Below are positions 34,657-43,444 of a DNA stretch of 64,000 bases, piece by piece. Every line of letters begins with the position of its first letter. Positions within the stretch are counted from its first letter, which is position 1. The stretch is from Pseudomonas sp. PSE14 (GTDB lineage Bacteria; Pseudomonadota; Gammaproteobacteria; Pseudomonadales; Pseudomonadaceae), in NCBI RefSeq assembly GCF_029203285.1, contig NZ_CP115669.1, forward strand, positions 3,100,001 through 3,164,000. The letters are read 5' to 3'. Made by a program: the position numbers and the translations under genes. Below the pieces are notes generated by a model. It had not been told where the DNA came from. It saw nothing but the letters and a program-made list of their open reading frames with translations, and searched no databases.

Positions 34657-36209
34657 AGCTGTTCGTTTCCTGCGATTCGGTCGCCCGCTCGGTGGGCGCC
34701 GACGAGGTCGCCGCCGCGCTGGCCGCCGAGGCCGAGCGTCGTCAATTGTCGATTCAGGTGCAACGCACCAGCTCCCGCGGCCTCTACTGGCTGGAGCCGC
34801 TGGTCGAACTGGAAAGCGCCGATGGCCGCCTGGGCTTCGGCCCCATCACCGCAGCCGAGGTTCCGGCTCTGCTCGACGCCCTGGCCGGCGACCCCGCCAA
34901 CCATCCCCGCGCCGTCGGTCCGGTGGAAGACATCCCCTACCTGAAGACCCAGCAGCGTCTGCTGTTCGCCCGCGCGGGCATCACCCGGCCGTTGTCGCTG
35001 GACGACTACCGCGCCCACGGCGGCTTCGAAGGCCTGACCCGCGCCATCGGCCTGGACGACGCCGAGATGGTCGCTGCAGTGCTCGACTCCGGCCTGCGCG
35101 GTCGCGGCGGCGCGGCCTTCCCGGCCGGCATCAAGTGGCGCACCGTGCGCGACGCCCAGGCCGCCCAGAAATACGTGGTGTGCAACGCCGACGAAGGCGA
35201 CTCCGGCACCTTCGCCGACCGCATGCTGATGGAAGGCGATCCCTTCCTGCTGATCGAAGGCATGGCCATCGCCGGCCTCGCCGTCGGCGCGACCCTGGGC
35301 TACATCTATGTACGCTCCGAGTACCCCGACTCCATCACCGCCCTCAACCTGGCCATCCAGATCGCCCGCGACGCCGGCTACCTGGGTGAAGACGTGTGCG
35401 GCAGCGGCCGCGCCTTCGACCTGGAAGTGCGGATGGGCGCCGGCGCCTACATCTGCGGCGAGGAAACCGCCCTGCTGGATTCCCTCGAAGGCAAGCGCGG
35501 CGTGGTTCGCGCCAAGCCGCCGCTGCCGGCGCTGCAAGGCCTGTTCGGGCTGCCGACGCTGGTGCACAACGTGCTCACCCTGGCCTCGGTGCCGGTCATC
35601 CTGGCCAAGGGCGCGCAGTTCTACCGCGACTTCGGCATGGGCCGCTCGCTGGGCACCATGCCCTTCCAGCTGGCCGGCAACATCCGCCACGGCGGGCTCG
35701 TCGAGCGCGCCTTCGGCCTGACCCTGCGCGAGCTGGTGGACGGCTACGGCGGCGGCACCGCCAGTGGCCGGCCGCTGAAGGCCGCACAGGTGGGCGGCCC
35801 GCTGGGCGCCTGGGTGCCACCGTCGCAGTTCGATACACCGCTGGACTATGAGGCCTTCGCCGCCATGGGCGCGATGCTCGGCCACGGCGGCGTGGTGGTG
35901 GCTGACGACAGCCTCGACATGGCCCGCATGGCGCGCTTCGCCCTGCAGTTCTGCGCCGAAGAATCCTGCGGCAAGTGTACGCCGTGCCGCATCGGCTCCA
36001 CCCGTGGCGTGGAAGTCGTCGACCGCCTGCTGGCGGCGCCCGACGCCCGTGCGCGGGACGAGCAGGTGATCCTGCTCAAGGACCTCTGCGACACCATGAC
36101 CTACGGCTCGCTCTGCGCGCTTGGCGGCATGACCGCCTTCCCCGTGACCAGCGCCCTCAAGCACTTCCCCGCCGACTTCGGTCTGGAGTCCCAGGAGGCC
36201 GACCAATGA
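34650..36209 (+). CDS. fdsB: NAD-dependent formate dehydrogenase beta subunit
   Basis: 519 residues. A thioredoxin-like N-terminal part (~1-100) is fused to a NuoF-type diaphorase: RGRGGAAFPAGIKW (FMN/NADH glycine-rich loop), NADEGDSGTFADR, AGAYICGEETALLDSLEGKRG and the [4Fe-4S] site EESCGKCTPCRIGS. It transfers electrons to NAD+. ATGA overlap with fdsA indicates coupled translation. Confidence 0.95.
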   Translation: MLKLFVSCDSVARSVGADEVAAALAAEAERRQLSIQVQRTSSRGLYWLEPLVELESADGRLGFGPITAAEVPALLDALAGDPANHPRAVGPVEDIPYLKTQQRLLFARAGITRPLSLDDYRAHGGFEGLTRAIGLDDAEMVAAVLDSGLRGRGGAAFPAGIKWRTVRDAQAAQKYVVCNADEGDSGTFADRMLMEGDPFLLIEGMAIAGLAVGATLGYIYVRSEYPDSITALNLAIQIARDAGYLGEDVCGSGRAFDLEVRMGAGAYICGEETALLDSLEGKRGVVRAKPPLPALQGLFGLPTLVHNVLTLASVPVILAKGAQFYRDFGMGRSLGTMPFQLAGNIRHGGLVERAFGLTLRELVDGYGGGTASGRPLKAAQVGGPLGAWVPPSQFDTPLDYEAFAAMGAMLGHGGVVVADDSLDMARMARFALQFCAEESCGKCTPCRIGSTRGVEVVDRLLAAPDARARDEQVILLKDLCDTMTYGSLCALGGMTAFPVTSALKHFPADFGLESQEADQ

Positions 36210-39094
36210 TCAACTACTTCGACCCCGCCAGCTCCAGCAGCAGCGAACTCGACCTCGGCACCCCGGCCCGCGAGAGCGACGTGCAGGTCAGCCTGAGCAT
36301 CGACGGCCGCGAAATCAGCGTCCCCGCCGGCACCTCGGTGATGCGCGCCGCGGCGCTGGCAGGCACCAGCATTCCCAAGCTCTGCGCCACCGACAGCCTG
36401 GAAGCCTTCGGCTCCTGCCGCATGTGCCTGGTGGAGATCGACGGCATGCGCGGCTACCCGGCCTCCTGTACCACGCCGGTTACAGAAGGCATGGTGGTGC
36501 GCACCCAGACGCCGAAACTGGCCAGCCTGCGGCGCAACGTCATGGAGCTGTACATCTCCGACCACCCGCTGGACTGCCTGACCTGTCCAGCCAACGGCAA
36601 CTGCGAACTGCAGACAGTGGCCGGCCAGGTGGGCCTGCGCGAAGTGCGCTACGGCTACGAAGGCGCCAACCACCTGAGCGATGCGAAGGACGTCTCCAAC
36701 CCCTACTTCGACTACGACCCGAGCAAGTGCATCGTCTGCAACCGCTGCGTGCGTGCCTGCGAAGAAACCCAGGGCACCTTCGCCCTGACTATCGAAGGAC
36801 GCGGCTTCGAATCCCGCGTGGCGGCAGCCGGCGGCGAGAACTTCCTCGATTCCGAGTGCGTCTCCTGCGGCGCCTGCGTGCAGGCTTGCCCCACCGCCAC
36901 GCTGATGGAAAAGAGCGTGGTCGAGATCGGCCAGCCCGAGCGCAGCGTCATCACCACCTGCGCCTACTGCGGCGTGGGCTGCTCCTTCCGCGCCGAGATG
37001 AAGGGCAACAAGCTGGTACGCATGGTCCCGGACAAGAACGGCCAGGCCAACCACGGCCACTCCTGCGTCAAGGGCCGCTTCGCCTGGGGCTACGCCACCC
37101 ACCCGGACCGCATCACCAAGCCGATGATCCGCAAGCACATCAGCGACCCGTGGCAGGAAGTCAGCTGGGACGAGGCCGTCACCTACGCCGCCAGCGAATT
37201 CCGCCGCATCCAGCAGAAATACGGGCGCGACTCCATCGGCGGCATCACCTCCAGCCGCTGCACCAACGAAGAAACCTACCTGGTGCAGAAACTGGTGCGC
37301 GCGGCGTTTGGCAACAACAACGTCGACACCTGCGCCCGCGTCTGCCACTCGCCCACCGGTTACGGCCTCAAGCAGACCCTGGGCGAATCCGCCGGCACCC
37401 AGAGCTTCGACTCGGTGATGCAGGCCGACGTGGTGCTGGTGATGGGCGCCAACCCCACCGACGCCCACCCTGTGTTCGGCTCCCAGCTCAAGCGCCGCCT
37501 GCGTGAAGGCGCGCAACTGATCGTCATCGACCCCCGGCGCATCGACCTGGTGGACTCGCCCCACGCCCGCGCCGAACTGCACCTGCAACTGCGCCCCGGC
37601 ACCAACGTGGCCATGCTCAACGCGCTGGCCCACGTCATCGTCACCGAAGGCCTGGTCAACCAGGAGTTCGTCGATGCCCGCTGCGAGGCGGCGGAATTCG
37701 CCCGCTGGCGCGATTTCGTCAGCCTGCCGGAGAACGCCCCCGAGGTGCTCGGCCCGGTCTGCGGCGTGCCCGCCGAGGAAATCCGCGCCGCCGCCCGCCT
37801 CTATGCCACCGGCGGCAACGCGGCGATCTACTACGGCCTGGGCGTCACCGAGCACAGCCAGGGCAGCACCGCGGTGATGGGCATCGCCAACCTCGCCATG
37901 GCCACCGGCAACGTCGGCCGCGAAGGCGTCGGCGTGAACCCGCTGCGCGGCCAGAACAACGTCCAGGGCTCTTGCGACATGGGCTCCTTCCCCCACGAGC
38001 TGCCGGGCTACCGCCACGTTTCCAACGAGGCCGTGCGCGCGCAGTTCGAACAGGCCTGGGGCGTGACCCTGCAGCCCGATCCGGGCCTGCGCATCCCCAA
38101 TATGTTCGAGGCAGCCCTGGGCGGCACCTTCAAGGCGCTGTACTGTCAGGGCGAGGACATCGCCCAGAGCGACCCCAACACCCAGCACGTCACCGCCGCC
38201 CTGTCGGCCATGGAATGCGTGGTGGTGCAGGACATCTTCCTCAACGAGACGGCGAAGTTCGCCCACGTGTTCCTGCCGGGCAGCTCCTTCCTCGAAAAGG
38301 ACGGCACCTTCACCAACGCCGAGCGCCGCATCTCGCGGGTTCGCAAAGTGATGGAACCGCTGGGCGGCAAGGCCGACTGGGAAGGCACCGTGGCCCTGGC
38401 CAATGCCCTGGGCTACCCGATGAACTACACGCACCCGTCGCAGATCATGGACGAGATCGCCCGCCTGACGCCGACCTTCACCCGCGTCAGCTACGCCGAA
38501 CTCGACCGCCATGGCAGCCTGCAGTGGCCGTGCAACGACGCTGCGCCCGACGGCACCCCGACCATGCACATCGAAGAGTTCGTGCGCGGCAAGGGACGCT
38601 TCATGCTCACCGGCTACGTGCCCACCGACGAGAAGGTCAACGCCCGCTACCCGCTGCTGCTGACCACCGGGCGCATCCTCAGCCAGTACAACGTCGGCGC
38701 CCAGACCCGGCGCACCGACAACGTCGCCTGGCACGAGGCAGACCGCCTGGAGATCCACCCCAGCGACGCCGAGACCCGTGGCATCCAGAATGGCGACTGG
38801 GTCGGCGTGGGCAGCCGCGCCGGGCAGACGGTGCTGCGCGCCAAGGTCAGCGAGCGCGTGGCGCCCGGCGTGGTCTACACGACCTTCCACTTCCCGGAAT
38901 CCGGCGCCAACGTGATCACCACCGACAACTCCGACTGGGCCACCAACTGCCCGGAATACAAGGTCACGGCGGTGGAAGTCACGCGTGTCTACGAGCCCTC
39001 CGAGTGGCAGAAGCGCTTCCAGTCGTTCAGTGACGAACAGCGGCGCCTGCTCAAGGAACGTCGCCACGCGGAGAAAGCCGAGGCCCGCCGATGA
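36206..39094 (+). CDS. fdsA: NAD-dependent formate dehydrogenase catalytic alpha subunit (Mo)
   Basis: 962 residues. An N-terminal NuoG-like part has the [2Fe-2S] site (CATDSLEAFGSCRMC), the His-Cys cluster (HPLDCLTCPANGNC) and two ferredoxin-type clusters (CIVCNRCVRACEE, CVSCGACVQACPT). The catalytic part opens with CAYCGVGCSF and has the active-site loop DTCARVCHSPTGYG with Cys as Mo ligand (no Sec) plus adjacent His, and an arginine-bearing bis-MGD domain. It oxidises formate to CO2 in the cytoplasm; relatives also reduce CO2. It needs sulfuration by FdhD/FdsC, which is not encoded here. Confidence 0.96.
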   Translation: MINYFDPASSSSSELDLGTPARESDVQVSLSIDGREISVPAGTSVMRAAALAGTSIPKLCATDSLEAFGSCRMCLVEIDGMRGYPASCTTPVTEGMVVRTQTPKLASLRRNVMELYISDHPLDCLTCPANGNCELQTVAGQVGLREVRYGYEGANHLSDAKDVSNPYFDYDPSKCIVCNRCVRACEETQGTFALTIEGRGFESRVAAAGGENFLDSECVSCGACVQACPTATLMEKSVVEIGQPERSVITTCAYCGVGCSFRAEMKGNKLVRMVPDKNGQANHGHSCVKGRFAWGYATHPDRITKPMIRKHISDPWQEVSWDEAVTYAASEFRRIQQKYGRDSIGGITSSRCTNEETYLVQKLVRAAFGNNNVDTCARVCHSPTGYGLKQTLGESAGTQSFDSVMQADVVLVMGANPTDAHPVFGSQLKRRLREGAQLIVIDPRRIDLVDSPHARAELHLQLRPGTNVAMLNALAHVIVTEGLVNQEFVDARCEAAEFARWRDFVSLPENAPEVLGPVCGVPAEEIRAAARLYATGGNAAIYYGLGVTEHSQGSTAVMGIANLAMATGNVGREGVGVNPLRGQNNVQGSCDMGSFPHELPGYRHVSNEAVRAQFEQAWGVTLQPDPGLRIPNMFEAALGGTFKALYCQGEDIAQSDPNTQHVTAALSAMECVVVQDIFLNETAKFAHVFLPGSSFLEKDGTFTNAERRISRVRKVMEPLGGKADWEGTVALANALGYPMNYTHPSQIMDEIARLTPTFTRVSYAELDRHGSLQWPCNDAAPDGTPTMHIEEFVRGKGRFMLTGYVPTDEKVNARYPLLLTTGRILSQYNVGAQTRRTDNVAWHEADRLEIHPSDAETRGIQNGDWVGVGSRAGQTVLRAKVSERVAPGVVYTTFHFPESGANVITTDNSDWATNCPEYKVTAVEVTRVYEPSEWQKRFQSFSDEQRRLLKERRHAEKAEARR

Positions 39095-39312
39095 GCATCG
39101 AGAACCTGATCAAGATGGCCAACCAGATCGGCCTGTACTTCGCCAGCGAGCCGGACCGCGCACAGGCCGTGCGCGGTGTGCAGCAGCACCTGCAGAACTT
39201 CTGGACTCCGGCCATGCGCCGCGACCTGATGGCCTGGCAGGAGCAACACCCCGACGGCGACCTGCACCCGCTGGTGCGGGCCGCGCTGACGGAGTCGACC
39301 GAGAAGGCGTAG
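39091..39312 (+). CDS. fdsD: Formate dehydrogenase delta subunit
   Basis: 73 residues: LIKMANQIGLYFASEPD and HLQNFWTPAMRRDLMAW match FdsD, the small subunit that helps cofactor insertion and assembly. ATGA overlap with fdsA. In the Cupriavidus/Rhodobacter order fdsGBACD, fdsC lies between fdsA and fdsD; here the two genes overlap directly. Confidence 0.9.
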   Translation: MSIENLIKMANQIGLYFASEPDRAQAVRGVQQHLQNFWTPAMRRDLMAWQEQHPDGDLHPLVRAALTESTEKA

Positions 39313-39319
39313 CCCCTCG

Positions 39320-39365
39320 CCTGCGCCGTGTCTGTCCGGAATCACCGTTCCGGGCAGGCGCGGCG
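39320..39365. terminator. Hairpin between fdsD and cupin gene
   Basis: TGTCCGGAA pairs with TTCCGGGCA (one G-T) with further GC pairing outside. T-poor, so a weak or rho-assisted terminator for the converging genes. Confidence 0.4.
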
Positions 39366-39410
39366 TTGCCTCGTTCCGCTTTAATACCCCCAGCCGGCTG
39401 CCCCTCGAAC

Positions 39411-39755
39411 TCACCCCTGCCGGACGATATCGACCGAAATCTCCACCGCCGCCACCGTGCCCCGGTTCTCCAGCCAGTGAGTGGTATTCCGGTCCTCGGG
39501 CCAACCCACACCCGGCCCGTAGTCCGTGGCGACGCCATTGCGATGGTCGGTGATGGTGCCCTGCAGGATGAACACCGTGCCGGGCCTGTCCTTGTGGTCA
39601 TGGACCGGCCCGAACACGCCGCCCGGCTCGATGGTCACCTTGCGCATCCGCAACTGCCGCCCGGCCATGCCCTCGATCTCCGGGCCAAGGTCGATCGCCG
39701 CCAACAACTCCACCGTCACACCACGCGTGTCGGGTGCCACCTGTTCGTCGCTCAT
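39411..39755 (-). CDS. Cupin-domain protein
   Basis: 114 residues, one conserved double-stranded beta-helix. The metal motif is GPVHDHKDRPGTVFILQG (two His, Asp/Glu ligand) with a second His in NTTHWLENRG. It resembles small single-domain cupins of unknown function. ATG 39755 chosen; the frame extends upstream through non-conserved sequence that includes the IS remnant. Function not assignable. Confidence 0.8.
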   Translation of the reverse strand: MSDEQVAPDTRGVTVELLAAIDLGPEIEGMAGRQLRMRKVTIEPGGVFGPVHDHKDRPGTVFILQGTITDHRNGVATDYGPGVGWPEDRNTTHWLENRGTVAAVEISVDIVRQG

Positions 39756-39913
39756 CGTGATCGCCTCATCGTCCGAAAAGCCCAGGGCTGTTTCTTTCAG
39801 TGAAGCCCCGCTTTGGCGTTCAGGAAAGCAACGGGCCCTCAGTCGGCCAGAAGGCAACGAAGGGGCGTCGGCCAAGGAGCGCATAAGGTTCGGCGAGCAG
39901 GTCCAAGGCACAG
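39756..39913. other. Intergenic DNA between cupin and IS remnant
   Basis: Promoter of the cupin gene should lie here. No other feature seen; the part next to 39914 may be scar DNA from the decayed IS. Confidence 0.3.
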
Positions 39914-40015
39914 CACCCGTTCGACCGCTTCGCGTTTGAAGGAATCAGGAAACATCTTCTGGTCTGGGTCATGCCCCCTTACGGTGGACTTATCCTCCAT
40001 AAGTCAGTGTCCACT
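39914..40015 (-). mobile_element. Remnant of an IS3-like element (left end and start of orfA)
   Basis: Read on the minus strand, TGGACACTGACTTATGG near 40013 resembles an IS3-type terminal repeat, and is followed by a frame MFPDSFKREAVERV (39955-39914), the typical N-terminus of IS3/IS911 OrfA proteins. The frame then loses similarity, and no orfB or right end exists. Within it, GACTTAT-CCTCC-ATAAGTC (39987-40005) is a perfect hairpin. Confidence 0.55.
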
Positions 40016-40046
40016 CAGCCCGCGACAGACCACTAAGCCGATGACA

Positions 40047-40067
40047 AGGCCAGGGTGGGCCTGGCCT
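40047..40067 (-). terminator. Hairpin after the autotransporter gene
   Basis: AGGCCAGG and CCTGGCCT form an 8-bp perfect stem 11 bp past the stop codon; no strong T-run. Confidence 0.45.
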
Positions 40068-40077
40068 CCATGACGGG

Positions 40078-43000
40078 CTACCAGTCGTAGCGGTAGCCGA
40101 TGTTGACGCCAACCGGTTGTTCGACCTCGTCGCCCTTCGCCGCCTCGGCTTCGACGTACACCTTGTGCTTCTCGCCCAGGTTCAGTTGGGCTCCGACACC
40201 GATCTCAGTCCGCGAGCCGGGCAAGGCGTTGTCCAGCTTCACGACGTCGTTGACCTTCACGTCCGCATTGCCCTTGAACTCGTGGATCTGGTTGATCTTG
40301 ACGAAGGGTTGCAGGCTGCGGCCCTGGTCGAGCGGGATGAACTTGCCGAAGCGCGCGCCGATCCGTCCTTGCAGGCTGTCCATGGCCTCGCCGTCGACTT
40401 TCATGCCATCGCTGGAGGTGTAGTCGGGACCGTCGACACGCGATGCGCTCAGTTGCGCCTGCGGCTCGACGAACCAATCGTTCTCCAGCTTGATGTGCTT
40501 GCCCGCCTCGACGCTGATCCCGACGCCTTTGCCGGAGTAGTCGCCCTTGACCGAGCGGCCGAGGTTGTTCGGCATCTTCACGTCGGCATCGAAGTTCTGG
40601 AGCTTCGCCACGCCGTCGACGTACCAGCCGTCCTCGCGCAGGTAGGTGCCATAGGCGCCTACGCTGGTGGCGTCGACCTCACCCTTGGCGCCCTCGCCAA
40701 AGTCCATGTCGGCCTTGCTGGCACCGACCATCCCACCGACGTGCAACTTGCCGCTGGCCAGGGGTATAGCCTTGTCGGCGCCTATCTGCACGCCCTGGAT
40801 GTCCTGGTCGAATTCGCGGCTCTTGCCACTGTCGACTTCGAAGCGTTTACCCAGGCCGCGTACCCAGACGCCGCCTTCTCCCTTCTCGCCACGGATATCG
40901 CCCAGGCGCTGGTTGAGGCTGTCCATTTCCGCGTTGAACAACAGGCTGGTCGCGCTCTGCATCCCCAGGGCGGCGTTGGCGCCCTTCGACAGGTCCTGAG
41001 GACGGGGTTCGGGAAGCGCGGGGGTGACCGGCGGGATCGGGGCGACTCGATCGTCCGGACCAGTTGGATCGGCGGGTTCGCCTGGTTCGGTAGGATCAAG
41101 CGGATCGACTGGATCCACAGGGCGAGTCGGATCGCTCGGCTCACCCGGCTCGGTCGGCACTACGGGATCGGTGGGCACCAGGTCGTGATAGGCCAGGTAC
41201 CAGTCATCCGCGCTTTGCGTCAGGTTGTAGCGGTAGGCGCCAGCGTCAACATGGCCGCCCTTCAGATCGAAGCTGGCGGAGCCGCCGTTGGTGTCGACGA
41301 CCTTGAGCGCATCCAGGTGCGCGGGCTGCTTGCCGCTGTCCTCGATGGCCAACTGGTGAGCGCCGCGGGCGGTGCCCTGCACCACCAACTGATCGCCCTG
41401 GCGTTCGGCGATGTCGGTGTTCATGGCGAAGGTGCCGCTGCCGTCGAGGTCCCCCTCCACGGTCAGGGTCTTGTAGCCGTTGCCCGGCTGGAAGGCCACC
41501 GTGCCCTGGGTGTCCAGTTGGCCGACATTGGAGTTGCCGGTCATGGTCCACTGGCTGGTGGGATCGATGCTCATGGCGTCGATGTTGCTGCCGGTGCCGG
41601 TCCATTGCGCGCTGTTTTGGAGATTGACGTTGGCGGAGCTGGACGTGGTGAAGAGGCTTTCCTCCACCCAATCGTCGCCCTCCTGCACCCAATGGGTTAC
41701 TTCTCCTTCGGCACGGTCGCTTCGGACATCCCCGGACAGTTGGCTGCCTTCGACATTCAGCGTCAGCTTGCCTTGGCTGGTGACATCCGCCAGCACGCCA
41801 TTGCCGCTCTCGACCCGCCCGTTGTTTTTGACATCGACGGTCAGTTGGGCGAAGTCCTGAACTTCCACGGCAGTGCCTTGTTCACTCTTCACCAGGCTGT
41901 TATCGACCGTCACCGTGTTGTCGGCGGGGAGTTCTGGAAAATACTGATTGGAGGCTCGAATCCCGACATCCTGCCCGACCACGCTGCTGTCATTGCGCAA
42001 GGTGACCGTGGCGGCTGCGTTATGGAGGTTCGCGCCTATGGCGGTTTCCTCCGAATTGTCGGTGCTCGCGGCGATATGCGATCCGTCCAGCTGGATATCC
42101 GTCTTGCCGCTACCCCAGATGTCCAGCCCCGACGTGGCCCCTTGATACTGGGAGCCATCGTTGAAACCGGAGTGCACAGTCACATCGGTATTCTTCAATA
42201 TCACTTGTGCCTGAGATGTGGGGGACGAGTTATCCACCCCGACACCGAATAGCCCTCCCTTTTCGCTACCCACCTGTATTTGCGAGTTTTCAATGGTGGC
42301 GGAAGCGGTATTTTCGGAGTCCATCGACATGCCAGTTGACAACCACACCCCCATGTCATCGGCATGCAGGGTGCTGTTTGTCATTTCGAGCTCTACGTTA
42401 CCGCTGATCTCCACGCCACGGCCCGCATTCAGGCCGTCCTCGCTGCCGAACTGACTATTGTCGACCTTGAAGGTTTGTATGGGCGAGGGCTCCGAGTTGA
42501 ACGATTCATTATGTCCTTGCAGATAGGCAAAGGGCGACGAAGAAGTGGCGTAATCAAAGGTGGAACCACTGATTTCCGCGTGCGACGGTCCATCGAGCTG
42601 CACCGCGCCATGCACCGTGGAATCCTTCACCGTCACTTTGCCCTGGTCACCGCCCATGACCCAGTCGACCTCACTGCCCATCAGGTTGAGACTCGAGCCC
42701 GCACCTTGCGCAATCACGATCGAATGATCGGAAACATGGGAATTGCGCAAGTTAACCGTACCGCCATCGATGGCTACCGCTGCCCCCGTCATGTAGTTAC
42801 CGGGGTCCGCGCTGATATCGAGGTTCTCCCCGTCCACCACGCTGTCAGTTCCCGTCGCCAGGATGGCAACCGATGGTTGGCCGGAAGGCCAGACGGCAGC
42901 CCCCGATGTATATAACGTCGAATCGTCTATACGGACCGCGCCCCCCTGTTCGGCCAGGACGCCGACGGTACCTGTCGCATTGGCCTGGATATTCATCTCG

Positions 43001-43299
43001 CTGACCGAAACGCTATTGCCGGTTGCCCGAACGCCCACCGTATCGGGATTGTCCAGCACCATGGGCGGGGGAGCGCCCAGCAGTCGTGGCGAGGCCAGTG
43101 GTTCGGGCTGCGGCCCGATGTCCAGCCCTGCCGATGATGGTTGTTTCAGGTCCTCGGCATCGACACTGACGACGGCATCTTCAGCCTCCACTTCAGCGAC
43201 CTTGAGGGAGAACAAGGCTGCCATTGCCATGCCAATGGAGTGCGCCAGGCGGTTTTTCCGCATGCGCTCGAGGAACAGGGAAGAATGGTTGGATTTCAT
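40078..43299 (-). CDS. Autotransporter (type Va secretion) with pectate-lyase-like passenger
   Basis: 1073 residues. A long basic signal region (to ~res 40, MAMAALFSLKVAEVEA) precedes a passenger of repeated short beta-helix turns rich in Asn, Ser, Thr and Val (e.g. VDNSQFGSEDG, EMTNSTLHADD), an autochaperone-like stretch near 600-690, a Pro/Asp/Glu linker with repeated DP and EPGEP units (~705-760), and a C-terminal ~270-residue beta-barrel (GVWVRGLGKRFEVD to IGYRYDW) with terminal aromatic Trp. Start: ATG 43299 has GGAGG at 6 nt; a GTG at 43311 is less likely. The middle of the passenger (about 42.2-42.6 kb) is visibly AT-richer than its flanks, as in recombining or acquired adhesins. Divergent from the regulator at 43445. 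Confidence 0.92.
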   Translation of the reverse strand: MKSNHSSLFLERMRKNRLAHSIGMAMAALFSLKVAEVEAEDAVVSVDAEDLKQPSSAGLDIGPQPEPLASPRLLGAPPPMVLDNPDTVGVRATGNSVSVSEMNIQANATGTVGVLAEQGGAVRIDDSTLYTSGAAVWPSGQPSVAILATGTDSVVDGENLDISADPGNYMTGAAVAIDGGTVNLRNSHVSDHSIVIAQGAGSSLNLMGSEVDWVMGGDQGKVTVKDSTVHGAVQLDGPSHAEISGSTFDYATSSSPFAYLQGHNESFNSEPSPIQTFKVDNSQFGSEDGLNAGRGVEISGNVELEMTNSTLHADDMGVWLSTGMSMDSENTASATIENSQIQVGSEKGGLFGVGVDNSSPTSQAQVILKNTDVTVHSGFNDGSQYQGATSGLDIWGSGKTDIQLDGSHIAASTDNSEETAIGANLHNAAATVTLRNDSSVVGQDVGIRASNQYFPELPADNTVTVDNSLVKSEQGTAVEVQDFAQLTVDVKNNGRVESGNGVLADVTSQGKLTLNVEGSQLSGDVRSDRAEGEVTHWVQEGDDWVEESLFTTSSSANVNLQNSAQWTGTGSNIDAMSIDPTSQWTMTGNSNVGQLDTQGTVAFQPGNGYKTLTVEGDLDGSGTFAMNTDIAERQGDQLVVQGTARGAHQLAIEDSGKQPAHLDALKVVDTNGGSASFDLKGGHVDAGAYRYNLTQSADDWYLAYHDLVPTDPVVPTEPGEPSDPTRPVDPVDPLDPTEPGEPADPTGPDDRVAPIPPVTPALPEPRPQDLSKGANAALGMQSATSLLFNAEMDSLNQRLGDIRGEKGEGGVWVRGLGKRFEVDSGKSREFDQDIQGVQIGADKAIPLASGKLHVGGMVGASKADMDFGEGAKGEVDATSVGAYGTYLREDGWYVDGVAKLQNFDADVKMPNNLGRSVKGDYSGKGVGISVEAGKHIKLENDWFVEPQAQLSASRVDGPDYTSSDGMKVDGEAMDSLQGRIGARFGKFIPLDQGRSLQPFVKINQIHEFKGNADVKVNDVVKLDNALPGSRTEIGVGAQLNLGEKHKVYVEAEAAKGDEVEQPVGVNIGYRYDW

Positions 43300-43444
43300 G
43301 ATGACCTCCACGAAATGGGTGGTTAGGTCATCAGTGTTCGCCTCCTCTTTTCATATATCTGTCGGAGTTGCCTTATCCGCGCCTCGGAGCTTGTCGGAGT
43401 GCGGATCGTCTACGCTAGGCATGTCGCGTACCAAGGAGACGGAC
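43300..43444. promoter_or_regulatory. Divergent autotransporter/regulator control region with TCGGAG repeats
   Basis: 145 bp. TGTCGGAGT occurs twice as a direct repeat 32 bp apart (43360-43368, 43392-43400) and TCGGAG a third time at 43384-43389. The spacing of about three helical turns suits binding of a LuxR-type dimer. Confidence 0.5.

Noticed and set aside
36101..39067. 988-codon minus-strand frame across fdsA
   Set aside because: Antisense shadow; low-complexity His/Ala/Gly/Val-rich translation.
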